From contig NZ_FNFB01000009.1 of the NCBI RefSeq assembly GCF_900100395.1, positions 124,001-188,000 of the forward strand: DNA of 64,000 bases, written 5' to 3'. Positions 55,761 through 64,000 of the stretch are shown here, piece by piece. How positions within the stretch are numbered: the stretch's first letter is position 1; each line of letters opens with the position of its first letter. Position numbers and translations under genes: made by a program. This DNA is from Nonomuraea maritima (GTDB lineage: Bacteria > Actinomycetota > Actinomycetes > Streptosporangiales > Streptosporangiaceae). The notes under the pieces were generated by a model. The model was not told where the DNA came from. It ran no database searches and worked only from the letters and a program-made list of their open reading frames with translations.

Positions 55761-57026
55761 TCACCGTCCGGTGGCGGCCGGGTGCCGGGAAAGGGATCCG
55801 AGGTCGGCCCGTACGGCGTCGGCGGCGCGACGGCCCGAGACCAGCGCCCCCTGCTGCGAACCGGTGTCGCGATGGTCGCCGCACACGTACAGCCCCGTCC
55901 GCACCCGTACCGGTTCGCGCAGCGGGTGCGGCGGCGGCATCGCCGGCAGCGCCGCCGGGATCGGGTACGTGGCCAGGTGCTCCCAGGCTGAGGTGTCACC
56001 GTAGATCTCGGTCAGCCGCTCGCGGACCGGGGGCTCGTCGGTGACCACGCCCAGCACCGACGTCGACACCAGCGCACGCCCGTCGGCGGAGTACTCGGGC
56101 GCCGCGTCGGTGAGGACCAGGGTGTCGGCGATGCGCCCGGTCGCGTCGATGACCTGAACCGGTTCGCGCAGCGGCGAGCGCGGAGCCGCGTGGTAGAAGG
56201 TGGTCACCGCGCGCATGGGCGGCGCCTCGATCTCAGGCAGCAGGTTCGCGGCCGTCCGCGGGTCGGTGGCCACCACCACGGCCCGCCCGCCCAGCGCGGT
56301 GCCGTCCGCGAGCCGGACGCCGTCGGGAGCGACCTCGGTGACGCGGGCGCCGAGCGTGACGGCGCCGGGCGGCAGCCGGTCGGCCAGCTGTCGGGGGATC
56401 TCGCCCATGCCGCGCGCGGGCAGGCCGATGGTGCCGCGCGCGAACGACCGCCAGAACAGGTGGAAGACCCGGCTGGACGTGTCCAGCTCGCGTTCCAGCA
56501 GCACGCCCGTCAGGAAGGGCCGCATCAGGCAGTCGATCATCCGGTCGGACATGCCCCAGGCGCGCAGCTCGTCCTCGGTGCGGCGCTCGGGCGCGGCGCG
56601 CAGCCGGGAACCGGGCGAGGCCACGTCACGCGTGGTGATCGCGGCGAGCGCCACCTTGTCGCGCAGCGTCCCGACCCCGGCCAGCAGCCCGCTCAGCGCG
56701 TGGCGCGGATGCCGCCACGGCAGCATCACCCTGGCGCGGGCGCCGGCTCCCTGGACGATCAGCCCGGACGCGAACGGCCGCACGTCGAGCGCGTCGATGT
56801 CGAGGACGCGGCGGGCCTCGGGATAGGCGGTGTTGAAGACCTGGAAGCCGCGGTCGAGCCGGAACCCGTCGACGACGTCGGTGCGCACCCGGCCGCCGAC
56901 CCCGTCGGACGCCTCCAGCACCCGTACCGTGATGCCGGCCTCGTGCAGCCGGACCGCGCAGGCGAGGCCCGCCAGCCCGGCTCCCACGACGACGACGGTT
57001 TCGTGCGTCCCCCGATGGTTGCCCAT
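55761..57026 (-). CDS. FAD-dependent amine oxidase / phytoene desaturase-like oxidoreductase
   Basis: 421 residues. FAD motif VVVGAGLAGLACAVRLHEAGITVRVLEASDGVGGRVRTD, a typical amine-oxidase/CrtI N-terminus, FRLDRGFQVFNTAYPEA, and the C-terminal GLYVCGDHRDTGSQQGALVSGRRAAD FAD-closing helix. The substrate pocket region is not identifiable. Similar single genes occur in actinomycetes without a carotenoid cluster, as here; no crtB or crtE is near. 103 bp separate it from the upstream repeat protein. Confidence 0.85.
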   Translation of the reverse strand: MGNHRGTHETVVVVGAGLAGLACAVRLHEAGITVRVLEASDGVGGRVRTDVVDGFRLDRGFQVFNTAYPEARRVLDIDALDVRPFASGLIVQGAGARARVMLPWRHPRHALSGLLAGVGTLRDKVALAAITTRDVASPGSRLRAAPERRTEDELRAWGMSDRMIDCLMRPFLTGVLLERELDTSSRVFHLFWRSFARGTIGLPARGMGEIPRQLADRLPPGAVTLGARVTEVAPDGVRLADGTALGGRAVVVATDPRTAANLLPEIEAPPMRAVTTFYHAAPRSPLREPVQVIDATGRIADTLVLTDAAPEYSADGRALVSTSVLGVVTDEPPVRERLTEIYGDTSAWEHLATYPIPAALPAMPPPHPLREPVRVRTGLYVCGDHRDTGSQQGALVSGRRAADAVRADLGSLSRHPAATGR

Positions 57027-57143
57027 GCCGGGGCACCTACCCGTGGCCGTACCGCTCAGACGTTTTTGTCACGGATTGGCGGTTTCGCAGGCATTTTCGG
57101 GGGAATGACTCAATGTCCGCCTCGATCACGCCCAGGAGATGCC

Positions 57144-57326
57144 ATGACCCCTGCCGTTCCGCATGCCGCCGAGAGCTTTTGGGCCGGAGCGGGACGGGCC
57201 AGGTCGTACTGCTCCGGCGACCCGGACGATCTGGCCGGCGACGCCCACCTGTGGAGCGAGTTCGGCGAGGACGATCTCGGCATCCTCTACCGGTGCGACT
57301 TCTGCGGGGTGACGGACCTGGGCTGA
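57144..57326 (+). CDS. Small protein with C-terminal CxxC
   Basis: 60 residues: MTPAVPHAAESFWAGAGRAR then SYCSGDPDDLAGDAHLWSEFGEDDLGILYRCDFCGVTDLG. Two close Cys (RCDFCG) and an earlier Cys (SYCSG) could bind a metal. ATG 57144 has AGGAGA seven bases upstream, supporting translation. Function unknown; possibly a small zinc-binding regulator. It is convergent with the LLM oxidoreductase, 6 bp from its stop. Confidence 0.55.
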   Translation: MTPAVPHAAESFWAGAGRARSYCSGDPDDLAGDAHLWSEFGEDDLGILYRCDFCGVTDLG

Positions 57327-57332
57327 TCCGGT

Positions 57333-58346
57333 TCAGGCGCTCGGCCGCCAGCCGAGCGCCGGCCCCAGCTCGCTCGCCATGTCGGTGAGGATCTGCACGT
57401 AGTCGTCGTGCTCGAACGTGAACGGCAGCGCGAACGCCACCTCGTCGACCTCCTGGAAGGCCGCATGCGCGTGCAGACGGTCGGCGATCTCGGCGGAGGT
57501 GCCGACGAGGTCGGGGGAGAACAGCATGCGCGCCGGCCCCTGGGGCGCGGCGGTCCTCGGCAGGCGCTTGGCCGCGTACGCCTCGTACCTGGCGCGCTGC
57601 TCGGGCGAGGCGCTGTCGGTGGGGATGACCACGAGGCCCTGCGAGACGCGCGCCCGGTCGCCGTCGGGGTGGTGCGCCCGGAACTCCCGGATGTGGGAGA
57701 GCTGGATCTCGGCGAAGTCCTCCGCCTCCTCCGCCTTCACCACGCTGCTGGTGAGGAAGTTCATGCCCTGCTCGCCCGCCCACCTGGCCGAGCGCAGGCC
57801 GGCGCCGCCGTACCACATGCGGCGGCCGAGGCCGGGGGAGTGGGGCTGGACCCGGTCGGAGAACTCCTCGAAGCCCTCGACCCCGCGGAAGCCGGTGGCG
57901 GCCTCGCCGCGGACGAAGCCGAGCAGGCGGCGTACGCGCTCGTAGCTGAAGTCCTCGAGGTCGGCGCTGTCGGGGTAGAGGGCGTCCTTGACCTGGTCGT
58001 AGTGGCCGGGCGGCCCGACGCTGACACCCGGGTTGAGCCGGCCGCCGGACAGGACGTCCACGGTCGCGAGGTCCTCGGCGAGCCGCAGCGGGTTCTCCCA
58101 GCCGAGCGGGATGACCGCGGTGCCCAGCTCGATGCGGCTGGTGCGCTGGGAGGCGGCCGCGAGCACGGCGATCGGGGAGGAGATGCCGTACTGCAGGTGA
58201 CGGTGCCGGACCCACGCGCTGTCGAAGCCCAGGCGCTCGCCCAGCTCGATGAGGGCGAGCGTCGACTCGTGGCCCCGGCGTGGGTCGGCCTCGTCGAACA
58301 GCCCGATGGTCAAGAAGCCGAGCTTTCGCAGCGGGGACTGCGCCAT
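57333..58346 (-). CDS. LLM-class flavin-dependent monooxygenase
   Basis: 337 residues, luciferase-like TIM-barrel: KLGFLTIGLFDEADPRRGHESTLALIELGERLGFDSAWVRHRHL, IELGTAVIPLGWENPLRLAEDLATVDVLSGGRLNPGVSVGPPGHYD and MWYGGAGLRSARWAGEQGMNFL. Uses reduced FMN to oxidise a substrate, commonly an organosulfur or amine. ATG 58346 has GAGGAGG upstream. It lies behind the ABC transporter's binding-protein gene (58532-60202) and so may act on the imported compound; the terminator at 58483 between them argues for a separate promoter. Confidence 0.85.
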   Translation of the reverse strand: MAQSPLRKLGFLTIGLFDEADPRRGHESTLALIELGERLGFDSAWVRHRHLQYGISSPIAVLAAASQRTSRIELGTAVIPLGWENPLRLAEDLATVDVLSGGRLNPGVSVGPPGHYDQVKDALYPDSADLEDFSYERVRRLLGFVRGEAATGFRGVEGFEEFSDRVQPHSPGLGRRMWYGGAGLRSARWAGEQGMNFLTSSVVKAEEAEDFAEIQLSHIREFRAHHPDGDRARVSQGLVVIPTDSASPEQRARYEAYAAKRLPRTAAPQGPARMLFSPDLVGTSAEIADRLHAHAAFQEVDEVAFALPFTFEHDDYVQILTDMASELGPALGWRPSA

Positions 58347-58482
58347 GTGCGTACCTCCTCGTGCCCAACGACCATAGCTCCCTTGTCCGGACATCCGGGA
58401 CGAGGGGGGAGGTTCACCGCCGTACGCGAGACCGTGGCGACGGCCGTGCGGCGGGCGGCCTCCGGCGACTGAGACCTGGGAG

Positions 58483-58513
58483 GGCGGCGGGCGGCCGGAG
58501 CCGGCCCGCCGCC
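58483..58513 (-). terminator. GC-rich hairpin after the binding-protein gene
   Basis: GGCGGCGGGC and GCCCGCCGCC pair around a GGCCGGAGCC-type loop 19 bp past the binding-protein stop (58532). It probably ends that transcript. Confidence 0.6.
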
Positions 58514-58531
58514 GCGGCCCTCAGGTGAGCG

Positions 58532-60202
58532 TCACTTCATCCAGCCGACCTTGTTCATGTCCTCGGAGGCGAGGCCGCTGGCGCCGAAGTTCGCCAGGTC
58601 CTTGCGGACGGCGAGGATCTGCGGGCGCTGGTAGAGCGCGATCGAGTGCCCGAGCGACCAGACGAGCGCGTCGGCCTGGTTGTACAGCTTGATGGCCTCG
58701 GCCCTGTCGGTGGTGACCTGGGCCTTCTTCAGCAGGTCGACCAGCTCGGGCGAGCTGACCCGGCCGTAGTTCTGGAAGACGTTGTCGCTGTCGGGCTGCT
58801 GGTACTGCGCGTAGGCGTCCGACAGGTAGATCAGGTCGACGTTGCGGAACGAGACCAGGTCGAAGTTGCCGCGGTTGACGTACTTCTCGAAGAAGTCGTT
58901 GCCGGGCACCTTGTCGATCGTGAGCTGGATGCCGACCTGGGCGAGCATCTGCTGGATCAGCGTGGCCTGGTCGACCTGCTGCTGGGCGGAGTCGGCCGAC
59001 AGGACGTACGACAGCGTGAGCGGTTTGCCGTCCTTGGTGCGCGGGCTGCCGTCGGCCCATCCGGCGTCCGCGAGGAGCTTCTTCGCGCCCTCGACGTCGA
59101 GCTTGCCCCACTCGCCTGAGGTGTCCTCGTAGCCCTCCTGGTTGGGCATGAAGAAGTGGTTGTTCACCGGCTTGGGGTCGACGGGCAGGCCCTTCAGCGT
59201 GACCGCGGCGATGGCCTGCCGGTCGATGGCCTTCTCGACCGCGTTGCGGACCCGCTGGTCGGCCAGCGGGCCGCGGCCGCCGTTCAGCAGGACGATGGTC
59301 TCGTCCCAGCGGGCCCCGACGCGGATGTCGGTGGTGGGGTCGTTCTTGACCCGCTCGTACGCCTCGGTGCGCACGGCGCTGGTCTCGTCGATCTCCTTGT
59401 TGAGGTACGCGTCCAGCTGGGCCGCCGGGTCGAGGGCGCGGTAGACGACCGAGTCGAGCTTGGGCTTGGCCCCCCACCAGCTGTCGTCACGCACGACGGT
59501 GATCGTCTGGCTGGTCTTGTCCAGGGAACCGATCTTCCAGGCGGCGCTGGTGATCGGCACCTTCTCGATCCAGTCCTTGTTGAACTTCTCGGGGGTGTCG
59601 TACTCGGCCGCAGGGAAGAGCACCTTGAACAGCGACTGCCAGTCGGCGAACGGCTCGGCGAACGTCACCTTCACCTCGGAGGGGTCGGCCCCCTGCGCCA
59701 CGTCGCTGACCAGCTCGTAGCCGGACGAGCTGGCGACCAGGTAGCGCTTGTCGCTGCCGTTGAGCGCCTTCCACTGCGCCTTGAAGTCCTTGTACGACAG
59801 CGGCTGACCGTCGGACCACTTCGCCTTCGGGTTCAGCTTGTAGGTGACGACCTGCGGCGAGGCGGAGGTGACCTCGGCCGACAGCAGGTAGTCGGTGTTG
59901 GGGGAGGCCACCCCCTTGGCGTCGGTGTTGAAGAGTGTAGGCTCCACCAGCGACGTGATGGCCTGGGCGTCACCCTGGGTGCCGTCCACCTGGTTGCTGT
60001 TGTACTGCGTGATCCACTGCTGGATCGCCAGGCGCAGCGAGCCGCCGTCCTTCAGCTTGTCCAGGGGCTGCGGGTTGACGCCGGTGGCGTCGGCCGCGAG
60101 CGGCGTGGCGGGGGGCGCGGACGTGGCCGGGCTCTGCCCGCCCGAGCAGGCGGAGACCGCGAGGGCCAGAGCGGCGACCGCCACGGGCAGCGTGATTCTC
60201 AA
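58532..60202 (-). CDS. Peptide/organic-solute ABC transporter substrate-binding lipoprotein
   Basis: 556 residues. Start TTG 60202 chosen for its AGGAGA site and because it gives a short lipoprotein signal ending VSACSGG. Family 5 (DppA/OppA-type) binding protein: ITSLVEPTLFNTDAKGV, LNPKAKWSDGQPLSYKDFKAQW, IKLYNQADALVWSLGHSIALYQRP near the end. Binds oligopeptides, nickel complexes or other solutes. Divergent from the permease gene, sharing a promoter with the palindrome at 60226-60242, and probably supplying that transporter. Confidence 0.87.
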   Translation of the reverse strand: MRITLPVAVAALALAVSACSGGQSPATSAPPATPLAADATGVNPQPLDKLKDGGSLRLAIQQWITQYNSNQVDGTQGDAQAITSLVEPTLFNTDAKGVASPNTDYLLSAEVTSASPQVVTYKLNPKAKWSDGQPLSYKDFKAQWKALNGSDKRYLVASSSGYELVSDVAQGADPSEVKVTFAEPFADWQSLFKVLFPAAEYDTPEKFNKDWIEKVPITSAAWKIGSLDKTSQTITVVRDDSWWGAKPKLDSVVYRALDPAAQLDAYLNKEIDETSAVRTEAYERVKNDPTTDIRVGARWDETIVLLNGGRGPLADQRVRNAVEKAIDRQAIAAVTLKGLPVDPKPVNNHFFMPNQEGYEDTSGEWGKLDVEGAKKLLADAGWADGSPRTKDGKPLTLSYVLSADSAQQQVDQATLIQQMLAQVGIQLTIDKVPGNDFFEKYVNRGNFDLVSFRNVDLIYLSDAYAQYQQPDSDNVFQNYGRVSSPELVDLLKKAQVTTDRAEAIKLYNQADALVWSLGHSIALYQRPQILAVRKDLANFGASGLASEDMNKVGWMK

Positions 60203-60225
60203 GAAATCTCCTATTTCGTGCAAAA

Positions 60226-60242
60226 CCTACATGAACTGTAGG
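60226..60242. promoter_or_regulatory. Palindromic operator between binding protein and permease genes
   Basis: CCTACA, TGAAC, TGTAGG is a perfect inverted repeat in the 75-bp divergent promoter region, 24 bp before the binding-protein start and 36 bp before the permease start. Placed to control both. The GTAGG half resembles the GGTAGGG elements elsewhere in the window. Confidence 0.55.
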
Positions 60243-60277
60243 ATGTGCCACCTTAGCGCGCCAAATTGGAGGATTCT

Positions 60278-61258
60278 TTGCTGGGCTACCTCGGCCGACG
60301 AGCGGGGTACTACGTCGTGCTGCTGCTCACAGCGGTGTTCATCTCGTACGCCCTGGCGACGGCGAGCATGAACCCCCGCGCCTATTTCGAGGGCAGACGC
60401 CCGCAGCCGCCCGCCGCGATGGTCGACGCGCAGCTCACCGAACTCGGCATCAACGACAAGGTCCCCTTCCTCGAACGATTCGGCACCTGGGCAGGTCACG
60501 CCGTCACCGGCGACCTCGGCCGGACGATCGACGACACATCGGTCAACGACGAGTTCGGCCGCCGCATCGGGGTGAGCCTGCGGCTGCTGATCCTCGGCAC
60601 GCTCGTCGGGACCGTGGTCGGCGTGCTGGCGGGCGCGTGGGGGGCGATCAGGCAGTACCGCTTCTCCGACCGGGCCGTCACCGTCGTGTCGTTCGTGCTG
60701 CTGTCGACGCCGGTGTTCCTCCTGGCGACGCTGCTGAAGATCGGCACCACCTGGTTGAACGACAACGTGGTCCATCTCATCGACTTCACCGGCGAGACGA
60801 CGCCGGGCCTGCAGGGCGGGTTCCTCGTCCACCTCGGCGACCGGGCCGCCCACCTGCTGCTGCCGACGCTGTCGATCGCGCTCGGCACCATCGCCGCCTA
60901 CAGCCGCTACCAGCGCGCCACCATGCTCGACGTGCTGGCCTCCGACTACCTGCGCACCGCCCTGGCCAAGGGCATCCACCCGAGGACGGCCATGCTGAGG
61001 CACGGCCTGCGCACCGCGCTCGTGCCGATGACCACGTTCTTCGCCTTCGGCTTCCTCGGCATCTTCACGGGCGCCGCGTTCACCGAACGGATCTTCGGCT
61101 GGCACGGCATGGGCGACTGGTTCATGAACGCCGTCAACCGCAACGACGTGAACTCCGTGGTCGCCGTCAACCTCTTCGCCGCCGTCGTCATCCTGCTGTC
61201 GGGCTTCGTGGCCGACGTCCTGCTCGCCGTCCTCGACCCCCGGGTGCGCAACGCATGA
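60278..61258 (+). CDS. ABC transporter permease, DppB type
   Basis: 326 residues with six predicted helices. The binding-protein-dependent transport signature lies late: TMLDVLASDYLRTALAKGIHPRTAMLRHGLRTALVPMTTFFA, and FTERIFGWHGMGDWFMNAVNRND closes the family. TTG 60278 is chosen because GGAGG lies five bases upstream; another TTG lies 12 bp earlier. ATGA overlap with the following fused gene. Confidence 0.87.
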   Translation: MLGYLGRRAGYYVVLLLTAVFISYALATASMNPRAYFEGRRPQPPAAMVDAQLTELGINDKVPFLERFGTWAGHAVTGDLGRTIDDTSVNDEFGRRIGVSLRLLILGTLVGTVVGVLAGAWGAIRQYRFSDRAVTVVSFVLLSTPVFLLATLLKIGTTWLNDNVVHLIDFTGETTPGLQGGFLVHLGDRAAHLLLPTLSIALGTIAAYSRYQRATMLDVLASDYLRTALAKGIHPRTAMLRHGLRTALVPMTTFFAFGFLGIFTGAAFTERIFGWHGMGDWFMNAVNRNDVNSVVAVNLFAAVVILLSGFVADVLLAVLDPRVRNA

Positions 61259-63867
61259 TCACGTTTCGCCGTTTCGTCTCCTCCAAGGGTGTCCTGATCG
61301 GCGCCCTGGTCATCGTGCTGCTGTTCCTGCTGGGCTTCCTCGGCCCGGTGATCAGCCCCTGGACGCCCACCCAGGTCGACTACCTGTCCATCAGGTCGGC
61401 ACCCTCGGCGGCCCACTGGTGGGGGACCAACAGGATCGGCCAGGACGTCTTCGCGCAGACCACGTACGGGCTGCGCAAGTCGCTCATCATCGGCCTGGTC
61501 GTCGCGCTGTTCTCCACCGTGCTCGCCTCGCTGGCGGGCGCCGCGGCCGGGTATCTCGGCGGCTGGACCGACCGGGTGCTGCGCTTCTGCATCGACCTGC
61601 TGCTGATCTTTCCCGGGTTCCTGGTCATCTCGATGGTCTCCACCCGGCTCAAGGGAGCGGGCTGGCTGGTCTTCGCGCTGCTCCTCGGTGTCCTCGGCTG
61701 GATGATCAGCGCCAGGATCGTCAGGTCGATGACGCTGTCGCTGAAGGAGCGCGACTTCGTCCGCGCCGCCGAGCTCATGGGCGTGCGCAGGTCGCGGATC
61801 ATCGCCCGGCACATCCTGCCCAACGTCGCGTCGTTCCTCATCATCGACACCACCATCGCGGTGGGCGGCGCGGTGATGAGCGAGACCGCGCTCTCCTACT
61901 TCGGGTTCGGCGTCCAGCCGCCCGACGTGTCCCTGGGCACGCTCATCGCCGACGGCACCGAGGCCGCGATCGGCTACCCGTGGATGTTCTACTTCGCCGC
62001 CGGGCTGCTCATCGTGTTCGTGCTCGCGGTCAGCCTCGTCGGCGACGGCCTGCGCGACGCGCTGGACCCCACCAGCGAGGCCGCCCGCCCCAAGCGGGGC
62101 ACGGTGACGGCGCTGCCGCGCGCGGAGGCGCCCCCCGCCGACGTGGTGCTCAGCGTCCGCGACCTCTCGGTCCGCTTCGGCGACGCCGTCGCCGTCGACT
62201 CGGTGAGCTGGGACCTGCGGCGCGGCGAGGTGCTCGGCGTCGTGGGCGAGTCCGGTTCTGGCAAGTCGGTGACGGCGCTGGCCGCGATGGGCCTGCTGCC
62301 CGCCACCGCCACCGTCGAGGGGTCGGTACGGCTCGGCGACACCGAACTGATCGGCGCCGGTGTACGCACCCTCATGGAGGTCCGCGGCGCCAGGGTTGCC
62401 ATGGTCTTCCAGGACCCGCTGTCGGCGTTCACCCCCGTCTACCGCATCGGCGTCCAGATCGCCGAGGCTCTGCGGGCGCACACCGACCTGAGCCGGGAGG
62501 AGGCCCACGCCAGGGCGGTCGAGCTGCTCAGGTCGGTCGGCATCCCCGAGCCCGAGCGGCGGGCCGAGTCGTACCCGCACGAGTTCTCCGGCGGCATGCG
62601 CCAGCGCGCGATGATCGCCATGGCCATCGCCAACGACCCCGACGTGATCCTCGCCGACGAGCCCACCACCGCGCTCGACGTCACGGTCCAGGCCCAGGTG
62701 CTCGACCTGCTGCGCAAGGCGCAGCGCGAGACGGGCGCGGCCATGGTGCTGGTGAGCCACGACCTCGGCGTGATCGCCGGGATCGCCGACCGGGTGGCGG
62801 TCATGAACAAGGGCGTGGTGGTCGAGGAGGGCACGGTCGAGGAGGTGTTCGCCCGGCCGAAGGAGCCGTACACCAAGGATCTGCTGGCGGCGGTGCCGCG
62901 GCTGGACGCGGTCGTCGAGCCGCGCGAGCCGGCGCGGGGCGCGCCGCTGGTCGAGGTGACCGGCCTGACCAAGACGTTCCCGCTGACGCGCGGGTCGGCG
63001 TTCAAGCGCAGGGTCGGGACGGTCTACGCCGTGAGCGGCGTGGACCTCGCCGTCAGGCCGGGCGAGACGCTCGGACTGGTGGGCGAGTCGGGATCGGGCA
63101 AGACCACCACGCTGTTCGAGATCATGCGGATGCCTGGCGTCGCGGAGGACGCGCAGGTCGTCTTCCAGGACCCGATGTCGAGCCTCGACCCCCGGATGAC
63201 CGTGGGCGAGATCATCGCCGAGCCGCTGCGCGCGAGGGGCCTGCCCGTCGACGGCGTACCTGAACTGTTCGGACAGGTCGGGCTGCAGGCCGAGCACGCG
63301 AGCAGGTTCCCGCACCAGTTCTCCGGCGGTCAGCGGCAGCGCATCGGCATCGCCCGCGCGCTGTCGGTGCGGCCCAAGCTGGTCGTGCTCGACGAGCCGG
63401 TCTCCGCGCTGGACGTCACCGTGCAGGCGGGCATCCTCGACCTGCTCGTACGGCTCCGCGACGAGCTCGGCCTCGCCTACCTGTTCGTCTCGCACGATCT
63501 GGCCGTGGTGCGGCAGATCTCCGACCGGGTGAGCGTGATGTACCTCGGCAGGACCGTGGAGACGGGCGACACCGCGACGGTGCTGGGCGAGCCCCTGCAC
63601 CCCTACACCCGGGCGCTCATCTCGGCCGTGCCGATCCCCGACCCGGCCGTCGAGCGGACCCGCGAGCACCTGCTGCTGCCGGGCGACCCGCCGAGCCCGT
63701 TCGAACGCCACCAGGGTTGCGCGTTCCGTGGCAGGTGCCCGGTGTACGCCGCGCTGGGGGCCGGCGACCGGCAGCGGTGCGAGACCGTGCCGCCCGCGCA
63801 CGAGGAGCGCCGGCCCGGCCATCTCGTGGCCTGCCATTTCGCCCAGGACGGCGTGTCCACCTCTTGA
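61255..63867 (+). CDS. Fused ABC transporter: DppC-type permease plus two ATPase domains
   Basis: 870 residues joining three usual subunits. Residues 1-270 are a DppC-type permease (SIRSAPSAAHWWGTNRIGQDVFAQTTYG, KERDFVRAAELMGVRRSRIIARHILPN). Residues 285-545 are ATPase 1 (Walker A VVGESGSGKSVTALA, signature FSGGMRQRAMIAMA, Walker B VILADEPTTALD). Residues 560-860 are ATPase 2 (GLVGESGSGKTTTLFE, FSGGQRQRIGIARA, LVVLDEPVSALD, plus the C-terminal cysteine-rich oligopeptide tail with CAFRGRCPV). So all subunits except DppB and the binding protein are one chain. Not common; each domain looks intact. Confidence 0.9.
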   Translation: MITFRRFVSSKGVLIGALVIVLLFLLGFLGPVISPWTPTQVDYLSIRSAPSAAHWWGTNRIGQDVFAQTTYGLRKSLIIGLVVALFSTVLASLAGAAAGYLGGWTDRVLRFCIDLLLIFPGFLVISMVSTRLKGAGWLVFALLLGVLGWMISARIVRSMTLSLKERDFVRAAELMGVRRSRIIARHILPNVASFLIIDTTIAVGGAVMSETALSYFGFGVQPPDVSLGTLIADGTEAAIGYPWMFYFAAGLLIVFVLAVSLVGDGLRDALDPTSEAARPKRGTVTALPRAEAPPADVVLSVRDLSVRFGDAVAVDSVSWDLRRGEVLGVVGESGSGKSVTALAAMGLLPATATVEGSVRLGDTELIGAGVRTLMEVRGARVAMVFQDPLSAFTPVYRIGVQIAEALRAHTDLSREEAHARAVELLRSVGIPEPERRAESYPHEFSGGMRQRAMIAMAIANDPDVILADEPTTALDVTVQAQVLDLLRKAQRETGAAMVLVSHDLGVIAGIADRVAVMNKGVVVEEGTVEEVFARPKEPYTKDLLAAVPRLDAVVEPREPARGAPLVEVTGLTKTFPLTRGSAFKRRVGTVYAVSGVDLAVRPGETLGLVGESGSGKTTTLFEIMRMPGVAEDAQVVFQDPMSSLDPRMTVGEIIAEPLRARGLPVDGVPELFGQVGLQAEHASRFPHQFSGGQRQRIGIARALSVRPKLVVLDEPVSALDVTVQAGILDLLVRLRDELGLAYLFVSHDLAVVRQISDRVSVMYLGRTVETGDTATVLGEPLHPYTRALISAVPIPDPAVERTREHLLLPGDPPSPFERHQGCAFRGRCPVYAALGAGDRQRCETVPPAHEERRPGHLVACHFAQDGVSTS

Positions 63868-63887
63868 CGGCACCGGATTCCTTGTCT

Positions 63888-63899
63888 TCTGGTAGGGAA
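63888..63899 (+). promoter_or_regulatory. TCTGGTAGGGAA element before the last gene
   Basis: Identical to the 12 bases at 36671-36682. Here it lies 21 bp beyond the stop of the transporter and 25 bp before ATG 63925. A TTGACG at 63864-63869 upstream could be a -35 region. See the related finding. Confidence 0.5.
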
Positions 63900-63924
63900 A
63901 ATCCGAAAACAGGTGGGTGGTCGC

Positions 63925-64000
63925 ATGCCACACGGGAATCCTGGACACGAGGCGGGACGGACAGGTCGGCGACCCAGGCGCGTCCGCCCCTTTTTCCGTA
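63925..64000 (+). CDS. Partial gene at window edge, unknown
   Basis: ATG 63925 opens a frame running off the window: MPHGNPGHEAGRTGRRPRRV then RPFFR. AGGTGGG seven bases upstream supports a start. The sequence is Arg/Gly-rich and too short to classify. It follows the shared 12-bp element, so it may be co-regulated with the sulfonate operon. Confidence 0.35.
   Translation, partial: MPHGNPGHEAGRTGRRPRRVRPFFR

Noticed and set aside
55761-57026. Carotenoid biosynthesis locus
   Set aside because: The FAD desaturase-like gene is alone; no crtB, crtE or crtY-type gene is near.
60946-63948. Very long open frame antisense to the fused ABC transporter, and similar ones at 11752-13545 and 16823-18670
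   Set aside because: They mirror strongly conserved genes on the other strand, are rich in Arg/Gly/His/Asp as expected from GC-biased third positions, and lack ribosome sites or motifs.
1-64000. tRNA or rRNA genes
   Set aside because: No cloverleaf with GTTCRANNC-type T-loop or rRNA segment was recognised by eye; a tRNAscan run would be decisive.

Overview
The window is very high-GC, densely coded DNA with many GTG/TTG starts, 4-bp gene overlaps, a fused pcaL, cysteine-rich sulfur leader peptides and abundant P450, TetR, MarR and FAD/FMN enzymes. This points to an actinomycete, most likely of the Streptosporangiales (for example Nonomuraea); that placement is inference. It looks like a chromosomal, metabolically flexible region with two accessory patches: the left edge (1-2.8 kb, AT-rich genes plus an intact insertion sequence) and 42.5-48 kb (frameshifted genes, a decayed transposase, an HNH nuclease, an FtsK remnant).

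Left to right: 1-780 holds a truncated CDS and a lipoprotein. 780-2790 is a complete IS481-like element with 55-bp inverted ends and a 16-bp target duplication. 2.8-10.4 kb carries a VOC protein, an unpaired ABC-2 permease, a P450/TetR/ferredoxin operon divergent from an MFS exporter across a perfect palindrome, an SRPBCC/globin pair and a fasciclin protein. 10.5-14.2 kb carries an acyl-CoA synthetase, an amino-acid permease and a TetR regulator. 14.2-22.05 kb is a complete protocatechuate-to-beta-ketoadipate operon (pcaI-J-F-H-G-B-L) under a divergent double-length IclR regulator: protocatechuate is ring-opened (HG), cycloisomerised (B), decarboxylated and hydrolysed (L), activated with CoA (IJ) and thiolysed (F) to acetyl-CoA and succinyl-CoA. 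22.1-31.4 kb holds an amidase, AraC, small secreted proteins, PHP, SDR, an XRE-cupin regulator divergent from a FAD-oxidoreductase/methyltransferase fusion, and manA.

31.5-34.8 kb is the most intriguing segment: three genes on the minus strand, each overlapping the next by 4 bp, for a protein resembling opine-type cucumopine synthases, a FAD amine oxidase-like enzyme and a P450. It looks like a compact small-molecule pathway I cannot match to a described one. A DUF3800-like protein lies just upstream. 36.7-40.8 kb is a sulfonate operon (leader peptide, ssuA-C-B, FMNH2 monooxygenase), followed by an orphan LanC-like protein whose zinc site appears to be Cys-Cys-Cys. A 12-bp motif before the leader peptide recurs exactly before the last gene start of the window, next to an oligopeptide-type ABC transporter and an LLM monooxygenase (57.3-63.9 kb), suggesting a shared sulfur-limitation regulon.

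42.3-48 kb is the decayed accessory patch. 48-57.3 kb returns to chromosomal genes: DUF302, NmrA-like, a soluble protein with two FtsX-ectodomain-like repeats, GNAT, MgtC, a divergent MarR pair, DksA-like, hemerythrin, isochorismatase, an 11-residue-repeat protein with a small partner, and a FAD desaturase-like enzyme. No rRNA, tRNA or CRISPR array was recognised. All functional calls come from reading the protein sequences without database searches.
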